Below are positions 48,220 through 58,777 of a DNA stretch of 64,000 nucleotides, one piece after another. The position numbers and the translations under genes were made by a program. The notes beneath the pieces are model-generated. The model worked only from the letters and a program-made list of their open reading frames with translations. It made no database searches and was not told where the DNA came from. How positions within the stretch are numbered: the first letter of the stretch is position 1; every line of letters begins with the position of its first letter. The stretch lies in the NCBI GenBank assembly GCA_038144195.1, contig JAYQNH010000002.1, forward strand, positions 1,116,001-1,180,000. Direction: 5' to 3'. This stretch comes from VMDJ01 sp038144195. Lineage in GTDB: Bacteria; Pseudomonadota; Gammaproteobacteria; Chromatiales; Chromatiaceae.

Positions 48220-49764
48220 TCATGATGATTTTTCCTCAGCCGCTTGCGCTGCTTTCTTTGCGGCAACCCGTTTCATGGCGGCTTCTATAGCGGCTTTCTT
48301 CGGGTCATCACCTTTAGCTTTCGGTTTATTCTCGAGCACTTCTTTTTTCTTGCGAAGGCGAGCTTTACGTTCAGCTTCTAATCGCGCAAGACGAGCGTCT
48401 CTGAACTCATGTCGTCGACGGGCAAGATCTGATTGTTGCTTCTCGCGTTCGCTTGCCCAGATCTCAGTCTTGGCAAAACGGTAGTACTGCACCAACGGTA
48501 TTTTTGACGGGCAGACATGTGCGCAACAGCCGCACTCGATACAATCAAAAAGATGATGATCTTGTGCTTGATCGAAGTTATGTGACTTTGCGTACCAGTA
48601 GAGTTGTTGTGGTAACAGAAGAGCGGGGCAAACTTTTACGCATTCGCCACAACGAATACAGGCTTGCGGCTCCTGAGTTGGCTCCACTTCATGCAAGCTC
48701 AGTATGCAGTTGCTACCTTTAGCGATCGGGCGGTCGATGTCTGGCAAGCTAAAGCCCATCATCGGTCCACCCATGAGTGTGCGTTGGCAAGCTTTAGCAA
48801 AGCCACTGTGATGTTCAATTAGTTCATGAATGGATGTGCCAATTAAGGCGCGAACGTTTTGAGGTTTAGCGAGTGCATCACCTGTGAGTGTGACAACACG
48901 ATCGATAAAGGGTTTGCCTTCGAGTACAGCATCCGCAACGGCAACACAGGTGCCTACGTTCTGGCACAAGATGCCGACATCAATGGGTAAGCCTTGCGAA
49001 GGTACTTCAATGCCTGTCAGTAAGTGGATTAGCTGTTTTTCGCCACCACTGGGATATTTGTTAGGTACGACAACGATTTCAATGTCTGTGTTGTTGATTG
49101 CGTTGTTCAACGCTTCAATTGCTTGCGGCTTATTCTCTTCAATACCGATAAGGATCTTTTTGGCACCCACAATGTGCTGCAAGATTTTCGCACCGGTCAC
49201 AATTTTTTCTGGATCGGTACGCATCAGCATGTCATCACAGGTGATGTAGGGCTCGCACTCAGAGGCATTTAGAATCAGCGTATCAACAGGCTTGTTTTGC
49301 GTATTGGTTTTAACTGCAGTTGGGAATACGGCGCCACCAAGACCGACGATGCCGCTTTGACGTAAGCGATCACGAAGCAATTGTGGCTCGGTGGATTCCC
49401 AATCACCGATAGCTTCGGGAAGATTAGTCCATGTATCGTTACCATCGCACTCGATGCTAATACATAGCGCATTCAAGCCTGAGGGATGTGCAATAGGTTG
49501 CTCATCTATCGCAGTAATGGTACCTGAGCTTGGTGCATGAATATTTGCACTGACATATTCACTGGCTTTTGCGATCAGCTGTCCCTTAAGGACATGATCA
49601 CCCACCTTAACGCAAGGTTCAGCGATTTGACCGATGTGTTGCTGCAAAGGCACCACCAAAGTCTTTGGTAAATAAACCGGTGCTATTGGGTATTGTGTCG
49701 ATAGCGCTTTGTGATCATCAAGAATCAGGCCGCCGTGGAAATCATGAATCGATACATTAGCCAT
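48220..49764 (-). CDS. rsxC: Electron transport complex subunit RsxC/RnfC
   Basis: Soluble NADH-binding subunit with FMN and two 4Fe-4S clusters. Start set at ATG 49764 (MANVSIHDFHGG); the longer frame upstream has no RsxC content and overlaps rsxB. GLGGAVFPTAVK near residue 135 and the Fe-S cysteines CIRCGECVKVCP and CIECGCCAHVCP near residues 375 and 413. The C-terminal tail is Lys/Ala-rich but short, about 70 residues, compared with the very long repeat tails of some enteric RsxC. About 514 residues, intact. Confidence 0.95.
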   Translation of the reverse strand: MANVSIHDFHGGLILDDHKALSTQYPIAPVYLPKTLVVPLQQHIGQIAEPCVKVGDHVLKGQLIAKASEYVSANIHAPSSGTITAIDEQPIAHPSGLNALCISIECDGNDTWTNLPEAIGDWESTEPQLLRDRLRQSGIVGLGGAVFPTAVKTNTQNKPVDTLILNASECEPYITCDDMLMRTDPEKIVTGAKILQHIVGAKKILIGIEENKPQAIEALNNAINNTDIEIVVVPNKYPSGGEKQLIHLLTGIEVPSQGLPIDVGILCQNVGTCVAVADAVLEGKPFIDRVVTLTGDALAKPQNVRALIGTSIHELIEHHSGFAKACQRTLMGGPMMGFSLPDIDRPIAKGSNCILSLHEVEPTQEPQACIRCGECVKVCPALLLPQQLYWYAKSHNFDQAQDHHLFDCIECGCCAHVCPSKIPLVQYYRFAKTEIWASEREKQQSDLARRRHEFRDARLARLEAERKARLRKKKEVLENKPKAKGDDPKKAAIEAAMKRVAAKKAAQAAEEKSS

Positions 49765-50314
49765 GACTGACCTCTGCTGAATTCTGATTCGGTAAAGGCC
49801 AGCGCCAGGTATCAGTGGTGTCTTTGATTGGTACCATGTCGATACATTCAACAGGGCAGGGCGGGATACAGAGTTCACAGCCAGTACATTCCGCTTCAAT
49901 GACGGTATGCATTTGTTTCGCAGCACCTAATATGGCATCGACTGGACAGGCTTGAATGCACAGTGTGCAGCCGATGCAGTCTTTCTCGATGATGATCGCA
50001 ACGGCTTTGGGTTTGGCTGCTGCTTCCTCATCTTCAAGTGGCATGGGGTCGCGGCCTAGAAGATCTGATAAGGCAATCATCGTGACTTCACCACCGGGTG
50101 GGCAACGATTGATCTCAGCTTCACCGTTTGCAATGGCTTCAGCATATGGGCGACAGCCGGCATAGCTACATTGGCCACATTGAGTTTGTGGTAACAGCGC
50201 ATCAATTTGATCTGCAATCGGGTCGCCTTCTACACGAAAGCGAATCGCGGAATATCCAAGCAGCAGGCCAAAGATCAGTGACAGTGCTGTAAATGTAATG
50301 ATGCCGCTTAGCAT
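49757..50314 (-). CDS. rsxB: Electron transport complex subunit RsxB/RnfB
   Basis: Ferredoxin-like subunit. 185 residues, intact: N-terminal membrane anchor (residues 5-25), then a cluster domain with CGQCSYAGCRPYAEA near residue 46, and two ferredoxin motifs CIGCTLCIQACP and CTGCELCIPPCP near residues 115 and 145. Start codon shares one base with the rsxA stop, and its end overlaps rsxC by eight bases. Confidence 0.96.
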   Translation of the reverse strand: MLSGIITFTALSLIFGLLLGYSAIRFRVEGDPIADQIDALLPQTQCGQCSYAGCRPYAEAIANGEAEINRCPPGGEVTMIALSDLLGRDPMPLEDEEAAAKPKAVAIIIEKDCIGCTLCIQACPVDAILGAAKQMHTVIEAECTGCELCIPPCPVECIDMVPIKDTTDTWRWPLPNQNSAEVSHG

Positions 50315-50895
50315 TAGCCTGTCACCAGTCCAGCAAAGCCCATGAACGCCATCGACATCAGGCCGGCGGTGATGAGGGCAATCGCATTACCTTGGAAAGG
50401 CTTGGGAACATCAGCGACTGCGACACGTTCACGCACCGCTGCGAAAAGCACCAAGACCAAAGAGAAGCCCACTGCAGCACCAAAACCATACAGTGCTGAC
50501 TCAACAAGGTTGTGATCTTCCTGCGTGTTTAACAGCGCAACACCTAACACCGCACAGTTGGTTGTGATGAGGGGTAAGAAAATACCCAATACCTGATACA
50601 ACATGGGGCTGGTTTTGTGCATCACCATCTCGGTGAACTGAACCACGACAGCAATCACTAAAATGAAAGCGATGGTGCGTAAAAACTCCAGTCCCATTGG
50701 TTCGAGCAGGTAGGTGTTAACCAGATAGCTGCTCACGGATGAGAGGGTGAGTACGAAGGTGGTCGCAAGACCCATCCCGACAGCCGTTTCGAGTTTGCGT
50801 GAGACGCCCATGAAAGGACAGAGGCCCAAGAATTTTACGAGCACAAAGTTGTTCACCAAAACGGTGCTGACGAGGATGAGCGCGTATTCCGACAT
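50314..50895 (-). CDS. rsxA: Electron transport complex subunit RsxA/RnfA
   Basis: Integral membrane subunit, paralogue of RsxE, six membrane segments and 193 residues, intact. Signature CPFMGVSRKLETAVGMG near residue 25 and TNCAVLGVALL near residue 107. Start set at ATG 50895 (MSEYALILVSTV), as in the family; 20 upstream in-frame codons have no conserved content. First gene of the minus-strand rsxABCDGE-nth operon, which in E. coli keeps SoxR reduced and elsewhere couples NADH-ferredoxin exchange to ion pumping. Confidence 0.95.
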   Translation of the reverse strand: MSEYALILVSTVLVNNFVLVKFLGLCPFMGVSRKLETAVGMGLATTFVLTLSSVSSYLVNTYLLEPMGLEFLRTIAFILVIAVVVQFTEMVMHKTSPMLYQVLGIFLPLITTNCAVLGVALLNTQEDHNLVESALYGFGAAVGFSLVLVLFAAVRERVAVADVPKPFQGNAIALITAGLMSMAFMGFAGLVTG

Positions 50896-51053
50896 AAGTA
50901 AGCATGGTGACAAATCAGCATTTGCCGCACATGGTTTAATCTCTTGAAAAACCAAGGGATAGCTTACGTTTTGCCCCTCTTTGGCGCAAATAATAAGTAC
51001 AGAAAATCGCCGCTTTTTACGCGTGGATTGTTATTGATCAAAGACCTATGAGA

Positions 51054-52261
51054 TTAGGTGAGAAGCAGCTCTTCTTCTTCGAGGCGTTTTTTACGGGTTA
51101 AGCGAGGTATTAACAAGCCAAGACCGAGTACGCCCAAGGTGCCTAAGCTTGAAAGTGCCGCTACTTCAATCAGCTCACGTGTGTTGGTTGTGGTTTTGGC
51201 GGGTAGTGCTTGATTGCTCGCGATCTTTGCCACTGATTGATTGATCTCAGCAATCTTTTCATTGCGTTTAACCAGCTTGGATTCAAGGCTAATCAATGTG
51301 GTCTGAAGATCGTTGATCGCATTCTGAAGGTGCTCACGCTCAATGGTCGCCTTAGCAAGCTCTTCTTGAGTGATCGCTAGGTTATTGACCGGAGCGCTCA
51401 TTGTTTGAGGCAGCTCATCAGCTTGAGGGGCAAGAATGCTCATTTGGTCTTCAGTGGGTTTTTGGATAGCGACTGGCTCTGGTGTTTCAACGGTTTTGCT
51501 TGTGCCAGGAGTTGTCGTAAAGCTCAGTGTGCTGCCGGCCATGAGCATGTTGATGTCACCGCGAACAAACGCCTTTTTATTGGTTTGATGAATGTGCGAC
51601 ATCATGAATGGCACCGCTTCACGTGAATCGACATAACGACTGACGATGCGCCATAAACTTTCACCGGGTGCGACTTGATGGCGAGTCATCTCATCTTTGT
51701 CCAAGTTGACTGAAGAAAGTGTTTTTCTTAGCAGTATTCACTGGCTTGGGTTTTGGTGTACGAACAAGCTCAGGCTGCGCTAAAGGTTGCTTGATCGTCT
51801 TTGGTGTTTCTGTTTCGGCTTTTGGCCCAATGGGCATAGGCTTCTGCGCCAAGGGGATGGTATTGATCGCTGGAGCTGAAGAACTGATCGGATCGATCAA
51901 TAGGCTAAAGATTTTGATTTGACGACCATCAGAAGATTCAACGGCAATGGGTAATTGCATAAAGGTTTGTTAAAAAGCTTGTTTGCTGGTGATCACCAGT
52001 TGATGAGCATCTTGGTAACTATGGATTAGGACCTGAATGTCTGAGAAATGGGTTTGGTAGTCGATACTGAGCAGCTCAAATTCTTCTTTGCTAGCAATCG
52101 AGGCTTCTGTCGTCCAAAGCTCCTCGGTCGTGGCACGTAGAGGCACTGAGACATGCAGAGGTTGGCCGAGGTGCGACAGCACTTCAGCTTGACCTAACGA
52201 CAAGGCATTAGCCATGGAAGGTAGGCAGCAGAGTAAAAGAATGGTGCGTCGTAAAAGACAT
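51054..52261 (-). CDS. Short FimV-like protein with LysM domain (several frameshifts)
   Basis: Reading across breaks, the product has a signal peptide (RRTILLLCCLPSMANA), a FimV N-terminal domain (LSLGQAEVLSHLGQPL, then HQLVITSKQAF and KIFSLLIDP), a Pro-rich linker, a LysM domain (HQVAPGESLWRIVSRYV), a coiled coil, one membrane segment (LGTLGVLGLGLLI) and a short basic/acidic end. About 400 residues in all. FimV proteins normally continue with a long acidic cytoplasmic region and a TPR-like end; none is present here. Breaks near 52240 and 51703, and two opposite changes within 20 bases near 51950-51967 that put a TAA in frame. FimV anchors polar assemblies and supports type IV pili. Confidence 0.75.
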
Positions 52262-52344
52262 AATGAGACAGGACCTTGGGTCTCAGCCGAGCGATATGCG
52301 CGGCTTTCCGGCCTCAGTAACGGTTAGGATTTAAATTCCTTAAG

Positions 52345-54391
52345 TTATTTAACGCGCATGCCGGGTTGGGCGCCATCATCCGGATTGAGAATGAATAAAT
52401 CCTTACCACCGGGTCCAGCTGCTAAGACCATGCCTTCAGATAGGCCAAAACGCATTTTACGCGCCGCGAGGTTAGCCACCATCACGGTCAATTTCCCTTC
52501 AAGGTTTTCGGGTTGGTAGGCAGATTTGATGCCTGCGAAGACATTTCGAGTGCCATCACCAATATCTAAGGTGAGTTGAAGTAACTTATCTGCACCTTCG
52601 ACATGCTCGGCTTTAACGATTTTGCAATGCGCAGATCGACCTTGGCAAAGTCATCAAACTCGATGGTGTCAGCGATAGGGGCAATCGCAGAGTTTGTGGT
52701 TTTTTGTGCAGCGCCTTTGCCAATCACTTTGGCTTCAGCGGCGAGGTCTTCTTTTGAATCTTCGATCATTGCATCAATCTTTTCGCGCTCAACGCGGGTC
52801 ATCAATGGTTTGAATTTATTCACCGAGTGACCACAAAGCGGTTTGGCTTGGCTATTCCATGTCATGGGTTCAATGTTCAGGAAGGCTTCTGCATCGGCAG
52901 CCATGAGAGGTAGCACAGGTTTAAGATAGCCCATCAAAACGCGGAAAAGATTAATACCAACAGAGCTAATGTCGTGTAGCTCTTGATCTTTACCTTCTTC
53001 TTTAGCAATAACCCAAGGTGCCTTGTCATCGATGTACTGATTGGCTTTATCCGCTAGTGCCATGATTTCGCGAATCGCACGACCGTAGTCGCGGTTTTCG
53101 TAATGTGCAGCAATTTGTTCACCTGCATCGACAAAGCTTTGATAAAGCTCAGGCTCAGAACAAGTCGTTGAGAGTTTGTTGTCGAAACGCTTCTTAATAA
53201 AGCCCGCATTACGGCTAGCAATGTTAACGACCTTACCAACAAGGTCTGCATTAACCCGTTGCGCAAAGTCTTCGAGATTAAGGTCTAAGTCATCAATCTT
53301 AGAGCTCAACTTAGCTGCGAAGTAATAACGCAGGTATTCGGGGTTGAGGTGCTTTAGATAGGTGCGAGCCTTTACAAATGTGCCACGTGACTTTGACATC
53401 TTCGCGCCATCAACCGTAAGAAAGCCGTGCGCAAATACTGAGGTCGGCATGCGGAAGCCAGCACCTTGTAACATGGCAGGCCAGAACAAGGCATGGAAGT
53501 ATATGATGTCTTTGCCAATGAAGTGGTAAAGCTCTGCATCTGAATCGGCTTTCCAGAAGCTATCGAAATCAATGCCTTTTTTGTCACACAGGTTGCGGAA
53601 GCTCGCCATGTAACCAATCGGTGCATCTAACCAAACATAGAAGTACTTGTTCGGTGCATCTGGAATTTCAAAACCGAAGTAGGGTGCATCACGTGAGATG
53701 TCCCAATCAGCAAGGCCTGCCTCAAACCACTCGTCGAGCTTGTTAGCCATCTCGGCTTGAACGTGACCGGCTTGGTGCCAGGCTTTCAAGGTTTTTTCGA
53801 AATCAGCCAGTTTGAAGAACAGGTGCTCTGAATCTTTTTCAATCGGTGTTGCGCCTGAGACTGCTGAAACAGGATTTTTCAGTTCGGTTGGCGAGTAGGT
53901 TGCACCACACGCTTCGCAGTTATCGCCATATTGATCTTCTGCACCACACTTTGGGCAGGTACCTTTAATGAAGCGATCAGGTAAGAACATCTTGGCTTCA
54001 GGGTCATAGGCTAGAGAGATCGTACGACGAGCAATGTGACCGGCATCGCGATTGCGCTCGTAAATTAAGCTAGCGCAGGCTTTGTTCTCATCCGAATGCG
54101 TCGAATGGTAATTGTCGAAATCAATGCCATAGCCGGCGAAATGCTCGGTGTGTTCTTTCCAGACGCGTGCGATCAGATCTTCAGGCTCAATACCCTCGCC
54201 ACGAGCACGCAGCATGATGGGGTGCCGTGAGCATCATCCGCGCAAACGTAGTAGCACTCATATCCTTGCAGCTTTTGAAAGCGACTCCAGATGTCCGTCT
54301 GGATGTACTCCACCATATGGCCAAGGTGAATAGAGCCATTGGCATAAGGCAGGGCGCTCGTGATCAAAATTTTGCGGCTAGGGCTGCTCAT
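52345..54391 (-). CDS. metG: Methionyl-tRNA synthetase MetG (two frameshifts)
   Basis: Class I synthetase with a C-terminal tRNA-binding domain. HIGH-type motif SIHLGHMVEY near residue 20, zinc knuckle CPKCGAEDQYGDNCEACG near residue 145, KMSKSRGTFV near residue 333. The frame breaks near 54204 (one C missing in a C-run before IMLRARGEG) and near 52623 (one A missing before IVKAEHVEGADKLLQL). The last 90 codons, ending NPDDGAQPGMRVK with TAA at 52345-52347, form the EMAP-like dimerisation domain. About 682 residues. Confidence 0.95.
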
Positions 54392-54645
54392 AGGAAAAAA
54401 ACAGTAATGAGTGTGAAATTAGCCGCGCATTATTTCACAAACCATCAAAAAAGACGGCGGCAGTCAGTAAAAACCTGATCAGTGATGCGGTAGGAGGGTC
54501 TTGAAAAGCCGCACGGCGCCATTACATTTAGCCAAGCACACAAAATCCGAGTATTTCGGTAAGGCTTTATCGCGAGCGATAAGCTACTATTGCGCATCAA
54601 AATTTTTCGACCCGCCCCGGCGTGTCATACTTGGAGTTCCCGAAC

Positions 54646-55737
54646 ATGGCTGAGATTACCAAAGAGAGCGTTGAAGCAGCGCTGAAAGGTTTTATCGAAC
54701 CACATTTAGATACTGATTTGGTATCTGCAAATTGCATCAAAAATATCGCAATCGATGGGGACAAAGTCACCGTTGATGTGCAGCTTGGCTTCCCAGCTAA
54801 CGGAATCGAACAAGACACTGTTTCTGCGGTTAAAGCAGCCGTTGAGGGTGCTGATGGTGTTTCTAGCTGTGCGGTAAACTTCACTTGGAAGGTTGCGGCG
54901 CACTCAGTTCAAAAAGCACTCAAGCCAATTGATAATGTGAAGAACATCATCGCGGTAGCGTCTGGTAAAGGTGGTGTAGGTAAATCAACCACTTCTGTAA
55001 ACCTAGCTTTGGCGCTTGCGGCTGAAGGTGCCACTGTGGGTATTCTCGATGCGGATATTTACGGTCCTTCTCAGCCACGCATGTTGGGTATCTCAGGTAA
55101 GCCAGAATCTAAAGATGGCAAAACTCTTGAGCCAATGGTGAGCTACAACATTCAGTCAATGTCGATCGGTTACTTGATTGACGAAGAAACGCCAATGATC
55201 TGGCGTGGCCCAATGGTGACTCAGGCCTTGGAGCAGTTATTGAATGACACCCAATGGACTGACCTTGACTACATGATTATCGACTTGCCACCAGGTACTG
55301 GTGATACTCAGTTGACCTTGGCGCAGAAAGTGCCTGTTGCTGGTGCCATCATTGTGACCACACCACAAGACATCGCATTGTTGGATGCGCGTAAAGGCTT
55401 CAAGATGTTTGAAAAGGTTGAAGTGCCAATCTTGGGTGTTGTTGAGAACATGTCGATCCACATTTGTTCAGAGTGTGGCCATGAAGAGCATATCTTTGGC
55501 GATGGCGGCGGTAAGCGCATGGCAGAAGATTATGGTGTTGAGTGTTTGGGTGCCTTGCCACTCGAACTACGTATTCGTGAAGAAGCGGACTCAGGTAAGC
55601 CAACGGTTGTGGCTGATCCTGAAGCGCGTGCATCTCAAATCTATCGCGAGATCGCGCGTAAGGCAGCAGCTAAGTTGTCTCGCCAAGCGAAGAACTACTC
55701 ATCAAAGTTCCCGAATATCGTTATTCAGAACAATTAA
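54646..55737 (+). CDS. apbC: Iron-sulfur carrier ATPase Mrp/ApbC
   Basis: P-loop ATPase that delivers 4Fe-4S clusters. 363 residues, intact. N-terminal MIP18-like domain (about 1-85), deviant Walker A SGKGGVGKSTTSVNLA near residue 107, and the cluster-binding CSECG motif (ICSECGHEEH) near residue 280. ATG 54646 (MAEITKE) is chosen over an upstream in-frame GTG at 54622; GGAG lies 12 bases before it. Divergent from metG, the standard neighbour in gammaproteobacteria. Confidence 0.95.
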   Translation: MAEITKESVEAALKGFIEPHLDTDLVSANCIKNIAIDGDKVTVDVQLGFPANGIEQDTVSAVKAAVEGADGVSSCAVNFTWKVAAHSVQKALKPIDNVKNIIAVASGKGGVGKSTTSVNLALALAAEGATVGILDADIYGPSQPRMLGISGKPESKDGKTLEPMVSYNIQSMSIGYLIDEETPMIWRGPMVTQALEQLLNDTQWTDLDYMIIDLPPGTGDTQLTLAQKVPVAGAIIVTTPQDIALLDARKGFKMFEKVEVPILGVVENMSIHICSECGHEEHIFGDGGGKRMAEDYGVECLGALPLELRIREEADSGKPTVVADPEARASQIYREIARKAAAKLSRQAKNYSSKFPNIVIQNN

Positions 55738-55750
55738 TTGCTTCGGCAAT

Positions 55751-55778
55751 AAAAAAGCCCGCTTCGGCGCGCTTTTTT
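55751..55778. terminator. Bidirectional intrinsic terminator, apbC / SH3 protein
   Basis: AAAAAAGCCCGC, loop TTCG, GCGCGCTTTTTT: stem with one C-C mismatch, a UUCG tetraloop and A/T runs. Lies between convergent genes. Confidence 0.9.
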
Positions 55779-55808
55779 GTGTCTGCTTATAAGCTATCCC
55801 AAGATTGC

Positions 55809-56453
55809 TTAGGTCGACGTGATCGTAAGGTTAGGCAAAATTAAGCCAAGAATAATGCCACCGAGTAAAACGCTCGCACCGATCATAAACCAATGTTGCG
55901 TGTCATTATTTTCAAGTTCTAAAGTTTCTTGCTTAGCTTCTGCTAGGTCGCGATTCAACTCGGCAACTTGTTCGCGAAGGCTGTTGCGTTCTTCAGCAAC
56001 GCTCACCGCATCGGATGAAATGCGTTTAAAGGCTGCCAGTTCTTGTTCAGCAGAACGCGCACGTGTCTCAGCAGCTTTGTATGATTTTTCAAATTGAGAG
56101 GCTTTTTGAGTGGCATCAGCCAGCTTGCTCTTTAACTCATCAGGCTCACCTTTAAGTAGGGCCATTTCTTTTTCAAGATCGGCTAAGCGATCTCGCGCAG
56201 TTGGCTCATCCAGTAATTGACGGGTGAGTACAAAACCTTCTTTACCGTTATTAAAGCGAATTTTGCTGTAACCGGTTTCCCGGTTTTGTGAGATGACCTC
56301 AACTTTAGTGCCGGTACGCAACATACGCAGAATGCGGTAATCAGCTGCTTCGCCACTGCGAACAGCAACGGTAAATTTATCGGTGACGTAAGCGTCTTGC
56401 GCAAAGCTACTAGAGCTCGCAATGAGCAAAGCAGCAATAAAGTATTTCTTCAT
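55809..56453 (-). CDS. SH3-domain protein of the TIGR04211 type
   Basis: 214 residues, intact. Signal peptide (cleavage after SSSFAQ, about residue 19), a bacterial SH3 domain (YVTDKFTVAVRSGEA to KEGFVLTRQLL, about 22-85), a long coiled coil (90-180), and a C-terminal membrane segment (WFMIGASVLLGGIILGLIL). This is the layout of the YgiM-like TIGR04211 family, whose role is uncertain; envelope or peptidoglycan binding is likely from the SH3 fold. Follows argF after 76 bases. Confidence 0.85.
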   Translation of the reverse strand: MKKYFIAALLIASSSSFAQDAYVTDKFTVAVRSGEAADYRILRMLRTGTKVEVISQNRETGYSKIRFNNGKEGFVLTRQLLDEPTARDRLADLEKEMALLKGEPDELKSKLADATQKASQFEKSYKAAETRARSAEQELAAFKRISSDAVSVAEERNSLREQVAELNRDLAEAKQETLELENNDTQHWFMIGASVLLGGIILGLILPNLTITST

Positions 56454-56529
56454 AGTGTTAGCGATCCTCTACTAGCGATCAAAACATTGGATATTGATGC
56501 AACGAAGTGTAGCGGAGTTTTTAAATTAT

Positions 56530-57436
56530 TTATCTAAGGAGAAACTCTAAGAGTGCCTTTTGAGCATGCAGACGGTTCTCTGCCTCATCCCAAACAACGC
56601 TATCGGGCGCATCTAAAACATCTGCATCGACTTCCATGCCGCGGTAGGCGGGTAAGCAGTGCATAAAAAGGGCGTCTTTGTCTGCTTCTTGCATCATTGC
56701 TTTAGAGACTTTGAAGCTGCCAAAGATTTTTTCACGCGCGCGCTTTTCTTCTTCCTGACCCATGCTGACCCAAGTGTCGGTAACGACAAGGTGTGAGCCA
56801 CTTGCAGCTTCCATTGGGTCACGCAACAAGGTCACGCGATCTTTTGCCGCATTCACGATTGCTTCATCGGGCTCATAACCGGCAGGACAGGCAATGCGAA
56901 GATTAAAATCAAATTGGCGCGCTGCATTGATGTACGAGTGGCACATGTTGTTGCCATCGCCGACCCAGGTGACTGTTTTGCCCTTGATCGAACCACGATG
57001 TTCGGCAAAGGTTTGCATGTCAGCCAGAAGTTGGCAGGGATGTAGCAGGTCGGTAAGACCATTAATCACGGGCACGCTAGAATGCTTGGCAAAGGTTTCG
57101 ACCATCTCATGTTCGAATGTGCGAATCATGACGCAGTCGACCATGCTTGAAATAACGCGTGCACTGTCTTCGACCGGTTCACCACGCCCTAAGCTGAGTG
57201 TCGCTAGGCGATAAGAACATCGCAGAGCCGCCAAGCTGAGACATGCCGGCTTCAAATGAAACACGAGTACGTGTTGATGATTTTTCAAAAATCATCGCAA
57301 GAACGCGCCCCTTTAAAGTGGCGTGAGCTTCGCCCGCGTGTTGTAACTTCTTTAATTCACTCGCACGAGCAATCACTGCCTGAAGTTCAGCAGGGGAAAG
57401 ATCGAGTAATGAAAGGAAATGTCTTGGTGTTTTCAT
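56530..57436 (-). CDS. argF: Ornithine carbamoyltransferase ArgF (one frameshift)
   Basis: Makes citrulline from ornithine and carbamoyl phosphate. Carbamoyl-phosphate motif SSTRTRVSF near residue 53, DLLHPCQLLAD near residue 130, DTWVSMGQE near 230 and the active cysteine in MHCLPAYRG near residue 265. One extra A near 57190 breaks SDTQLGRGEPVEDSARV. About 302 residues. Starts 18 bases after argD and is probably in the same transcript. Confidence 0.95.
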
Positions 57437-57454
57437 AACAAAAGAGCGCGAAGC

Positions 57455-58628
57455 TTATTGAGCTAAGTAGCGCTTAATCAGTTGTGAAAGTTTTTCGACA
57501 AGCTCTGCAGCTTGATCATCGGTCATGATCAACGGCGGTAATAAACGGATGACCTTGCTGCAGTCACATTGATCAAAAGTTTTTCTTCAAGCGCCAGCTT
57601 AACGAGCTCAGGGCAGTCGTGATCCAACTCAATGCCTACCATCAGGCCTTTGCCACGAATTTCTTGGATGCCCGCGGTGTCCGCTAAAGCTGACTTTGAA
57701 GCCTTCAAGGAGTTGTGTGCCTAATTGAGCAGCACGCTCAATGAGATTGTCGTTCTCAATAGTTTCACAAACAGCCAATGCTACTGCAGAGGCCAAATGG
57801 ATTGCCGCCAAAGGTTGTGCCGTGATTGCCTGGCGCAAAAAGTTCTGCCGCATGGCCATGCGCTAAGCAAGCGCCAATCGGTACGCCATTTCCTAACGCT
57901 TTAGCTAAGCTCATGACGTCAGGTGTGATGTCAGCATGTTGGTGCGCAAACATTTTGCCGGTGCGGCCCATGCCGCACTGCACTTCATCGAGCATCAGTA
58001 ACCATTCTTGCTCGTTACAGATCTCGCGCAGTTGTTGCAGATAACTATCGTCTGGCACATGAATGCCACCTTCGCCCTGAATGGGTTCAACCAAGATGGC
58101 AACAATGCTTTTGTTGTCAGTTAAGCGCTGGATCGATTCGATGTTGTTATGAGGAACACGCACGAAACCTTGCACGAGCGGCTCAAAGCCAGCATGCACT
58201 TTGCGGTTACCCGTGGCGCTGAGCGTTGCCATTGTGCGTCCGTGGAAGCTTGACTCCATCACAATAATGGTTGGGTTTTCGATATTGCGACGATTGCCAT
58301 AGAGGCGCGCTAACTTAATTGAAGCTTCATTCGCTTCAGCGCCTGAGTTAGCAAAGAAAACCCGGTCCATCTTAGCTAGACGCGTCAATGTGTCACCGAG
58401 TTGCTGTTGTTTAGCGATGCCATAAAGATTGGATGTGTGAATCACTTTGGCTGATTGATCACAGATCGCTTGTGTCACTGCAGGGTGAGCATGGCCAAGA
58501 CCACAAACGGCAATACCGGTGAGTGCGTCAAAATAGGCGTCGCCTTTTTCGTCATACAGCCAAACACCTTCACCGTGCGTGAATGTCACCGGAAGGCGAG
58601 CATAGGTATTCATCAGCGTGTTAGACAT
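57455..58628 (-). CDS. argD: Acetylornithine aminotransferase ArgD (three frameshifts)
   Basis: PLP enzyme converting N-acetylglutamate semialdehyde to N-acetylornithine. ANSGAEANE near residue 95, LDEVQCGMGRTG near residue 215, and the Schiff-base lysine in SLAKALGNG near residue 245. Breaks lie near 57790 (GGNP to LASAVALAV), near 57685 (FKVSL to AGIQEIRGKG) and near 57558 (INVTAAK to VIRLLPPL). The last part, TDDQAAELVEKLSQLIKRY, ends at TAA 57455-57457. About 391 residues. Start ATG 58628 with AGGGAAA upstream. Confidence 0.94.
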
Positions 58629-58650
58629 GTCAGCATTTCCCTGAGGTCTA

Positions 58651-58687
58651 AAAACAGAAAAGGCGGTTCCGAGGCATCAGAACCACC
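58651..58687 (-). promoter_or_regulatory. Terminator-like hairpin in the argD leader
   Basis: On the minus strand, GGTGGTTC (58687-58680), a ten-base loop and GAACCGCC (58669-58662) form an eight-pair stem with one G-U, followed by TTTTCTGTTTTT. It ends about 22 bases before the argD ATG, so it could act as an attenuator, or end a short leader transcript. A 23-codon reading frame precedes it (from ATG at about 58778) but is not arginine-rich. Confidence 0.45.
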
Positions 58688-58777
58688 CGTTGTTTTGCGA
58701 TTTTTTTACAGCAAAGCAGGAAAATTACAGAAACTTGCTTGGCTTGGCAAGTGATTAAAACGCTGAATTTTGGACAT

